A DNA stretch of 5,943 nucleotides, taken from positions 1 to 5,943 of the forward strand of contig JAEXRM010000157.1 of NCBI GenBank assembly GCA_023440865.1, written 5' to 3'. The notes under the pieces are model-generated. The model had not been told where the DNA came from. It searched no databases and saw only the letters and a program-made list of their open reading frames with translations. This DNA is from Bacillota bacterium (GTDB taxonomy: Bacteria; Bacillota; Clostridia; DSM-8532). Each line of letters begins with the position of its first letter. Position 1 is the stretch's first letter. The position numbers and the translations under genes were made by a program. Positions 5,129 through 5,943 of this stretch are shown piece after piece.

Positions 5129-5157
5129 TTTCCATATTCCACTGCGAGGTATATTTT
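5129..5157 (+). promoter_or_regulatory. candidate promoter of the secreted-protein gene
   Basis: TTTCCA (5129-5134) and TATTTT (5152-5157) are 17 bases apart, each 4 of 6 to consensus; the overlapping TATATT at 5150-5155 is an alternative -10. This is the most A/T-rich patch before the gene and would give a leader of about 80 bases. The match is weak, so confidence is low. Confidence 0.35.
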
Positions 5158-5175
5158 AAAAGAGGAAAGACAATT

Positions 5176-5194
5176 CGTTCCATGTACAGGAACG
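5176..5194 (+). other. leader hairpin of the secreted-protein gene
   Basis: CGTTCC (5176-5181) and GGAACG (5189-5194) pair around ATGTACA, itself containing the palindrome TGTACA. It falls in the predicted 5' leader, about 34 bases before the GAGGAGG site. Possible roles are mRNA stability or a protein-binding dyad; no test is possible from sequence. Confidence 0.35.
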
Positions 5195-5243
5195 TTGCAC
5201 AACAGACACGATACAGAGACAAGCCCCGAGGAGGATATCACGC

Positions 5244-5943
5244 ATGACACATTCTTTCATCCGGCGCCACCGGTCCATTGTCTGGCTGTTGGTCCTGTCC
5301 CTCGCCATCCCGTTCTTCCCCGGCATGGCAACAGACGCCAACGCCATGGTTGTCCTGCCGGCCGCATCCTCGACGCCGCCGCCCTATTCCTCCGTTCTGC
5401 CGGGCAACATCAGGGACATTCCGCTGCTGCCATCGATCCGGCCGCTTGATATTCCCTATGACCCGACGCGTGGCGACAATCCGGCCGTCGGGCCTTCTGT
5501 CGGAACAGACACGGGCCGCACACTGGTGCTTCCGGATCCTGTGGCACGTGGCAAACGGCTTTCTTTGCGCAACGTCACCTACACGCTGCAGTCCGGCGTC
5601 AAGCGCCTCGACTTCAGCGCCATCACGAAGGTGGGCGAGGAATCGTTCCAGCTGCCTGCCGGCGACTGGAAGGCCAACGACGTCCTGCTGGACGAGTCGC
5701 GCCAATCCGCGCTCCGCATCGTCGCCCCGTCGGTCACCGGCGGCTGGCTGCTGCAGCAGGCTTCGCTTTCCGAGGTGTTTCAGGACTTCGACATCCCGGA
5801 CCAGACCATCCGGCTCAAAACCGAAAACATGGACACCTACGAGGTCAAGCCGCTTGCCGGATCCGATGCGTACAAGAACCGCATCGGATCCGACGGGCAG
5901 GTCAAGCGCGTGGTCATGGACCCATTCCCCAAGGCGGGCACCA
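5244..5943 (+). CDS. exported protein of unknown function, N-terminal part (3' end outside window)
   Basis: The first 233 codons of a gene that stays open to the window edge. The ATG at 5244 follows GAGGAGG (5228-5234) by nine bases. Residues 1-34 look like a Sec signal peptide: a basic start (RRHR at 7-10), a hydrophobic core (about 11-29), and a cleavage motif ANA at 32-34. The Arg pair lacks the rest of a twin-arginine motif. Next comes a Pro-rich low-complexity linker (about 39-83). From about residue 100 the chain looks folded, with alternating hydrophobic residues suggesting beta strands. There is no Cys lipobox, no catalytic motif and no family that I recognise. A beta-rich surface or cell-wall protein is plausible; anchor motifs, if any, would be downstream. 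It is divergent from the ylxM operon and not obviously linked in function. The gene call is firm, the role open. Confidence 0.88.
   Translation, partial: MTHSFIRRHRSIVWLLVLSLAIPFFPGMATDANAMVVLPAASSTPPPYSSVLPGNIRDIPLLPSIRPLDIPYDPTRGDNPAVGPSVGTDTGRTLVLPDPVARGKRLSLRNVTYTLQSGVKRLDFSAITKVGEESFQLPAGDWKANDVLLDESRQSALRIVAPSVTGGWLLQQASLSEVFQDFDIPDQTIRLKTENMDTYEVKPLAGSDAYKNRIGSDGQVKRVVMDPFPKAGT
5858..5892. repeat. 13-bp perfect inverted repeat inside the secreted-protein gene
   Basis: CGGATCCGATGCG (5858-5870) is the exact reverse complement of 5880-5892, with a 9-base loop TACAAGAAC. In frame it encodes a run containing GSDA and later RIGSD, so both arms code for similar short peptides on opposite phases. 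It is the longest uninterrupted inverted repeat in any gene of the window. It has no T-tract after it. Confidence 0.75.

Larger units (their letters stand above)
5020..5243. other. rest of the divergent intergenic region upstream of the secreted-protein gene
   Basis: The 333 bases between the ylxM and secreted-protein starts hold the ylxM leader and promoter (4911-5019) and then this part. It is visibly richer in A and T than the genes around it, as promoter DNA often is. It contains an ATGGACA/TGTCCAT inverted repeat (5044-5070), a candidate + strand promoter near 5129-5157, a CGTTCC/GGAACG hairpin (5176-5194), and the ribosome binding site at 5228-5234. A 69-codon frame opens at 5038 and ends in an ATGA overlap with the next gene; its codon use is unlike the neighbours and I do not call it a gene. 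Confidence 0.55.

Overview
The window looks like a chromosomal segment of a fairly high-GC Bacillota (Firmicutes), probably a gut-type clostridial or erysipelotrichial lineage. Three things point there: strong AGGAGG-type ribosome binding sites, the order ylxM-ffh-rpsP-khpA, and an aspartate-semialdehyde dehydrogenase of the archaeal/fungal-like type often seen in those groups. The taxonomic placement is inference; no RNA gene is present to fix it.

Layout, left to right. (1) 1-549: the 3' end of asd (+), closed by a strong intrinsic terminator. (2) 550-2107: a two-gene + strand operon made of a TetR-family regulator and an alpha/beta hydrolase. Its promoter (-35 at 572-577, -10 at 595-600) is bracketed by two similar dyads, TTGTCC-N5-GGTCAA and TTGACC-N5-GGTCAA, whose centres lie 40 bp apart. 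This is the architecture expected of an autorepressed TetR unit. (3) 2108-2353: the convergent gap between the hydrolase and khpA. It holds a GC-rich hairpin, then two tandem copies of a 99-bp element (two mismatches). Each copy carries a bidirectional terminator nested in a longer inverted repeat. (4) 2352-5001: a - strand housekeeping operon, ylxM-ffh-rpsP-khpA, covering signal-recognition-particle targeting, ribosomal protein S16 and a KH RNA-binding protein. It is read from a good sigma-70-type promoter at 4972-5001 whose -35 lies inside a perfect 10-bp inverted repeat. The rimM-trmD-rplS genes that often follow rpsP are absent; the operon stops at the repeated terminators. (5) 4911-5243: the divergent intergenic region. 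(6) 5244-5943: the first 233 codons of an exported protein that I do not recognise, cut by the window edge.

The genes form three independent units: amino-acid biosynthesis (asd), a self-regulated enzyme of unknown substrate (TetR plus hydrolase), and the protein-targeting/ribosome operon, with a divergent secreted-protein gene. I see no phage, transposase, CRISPR, toxin-antitoxin or other clearly novel system. The signals most worth a second look are the duplicated 99-bp terminator element, the twin operator of the TetR operon, the palindrome over the ylxM promoter, and a 13-bp perfect inverted repeat inside the secreted-protein gene.
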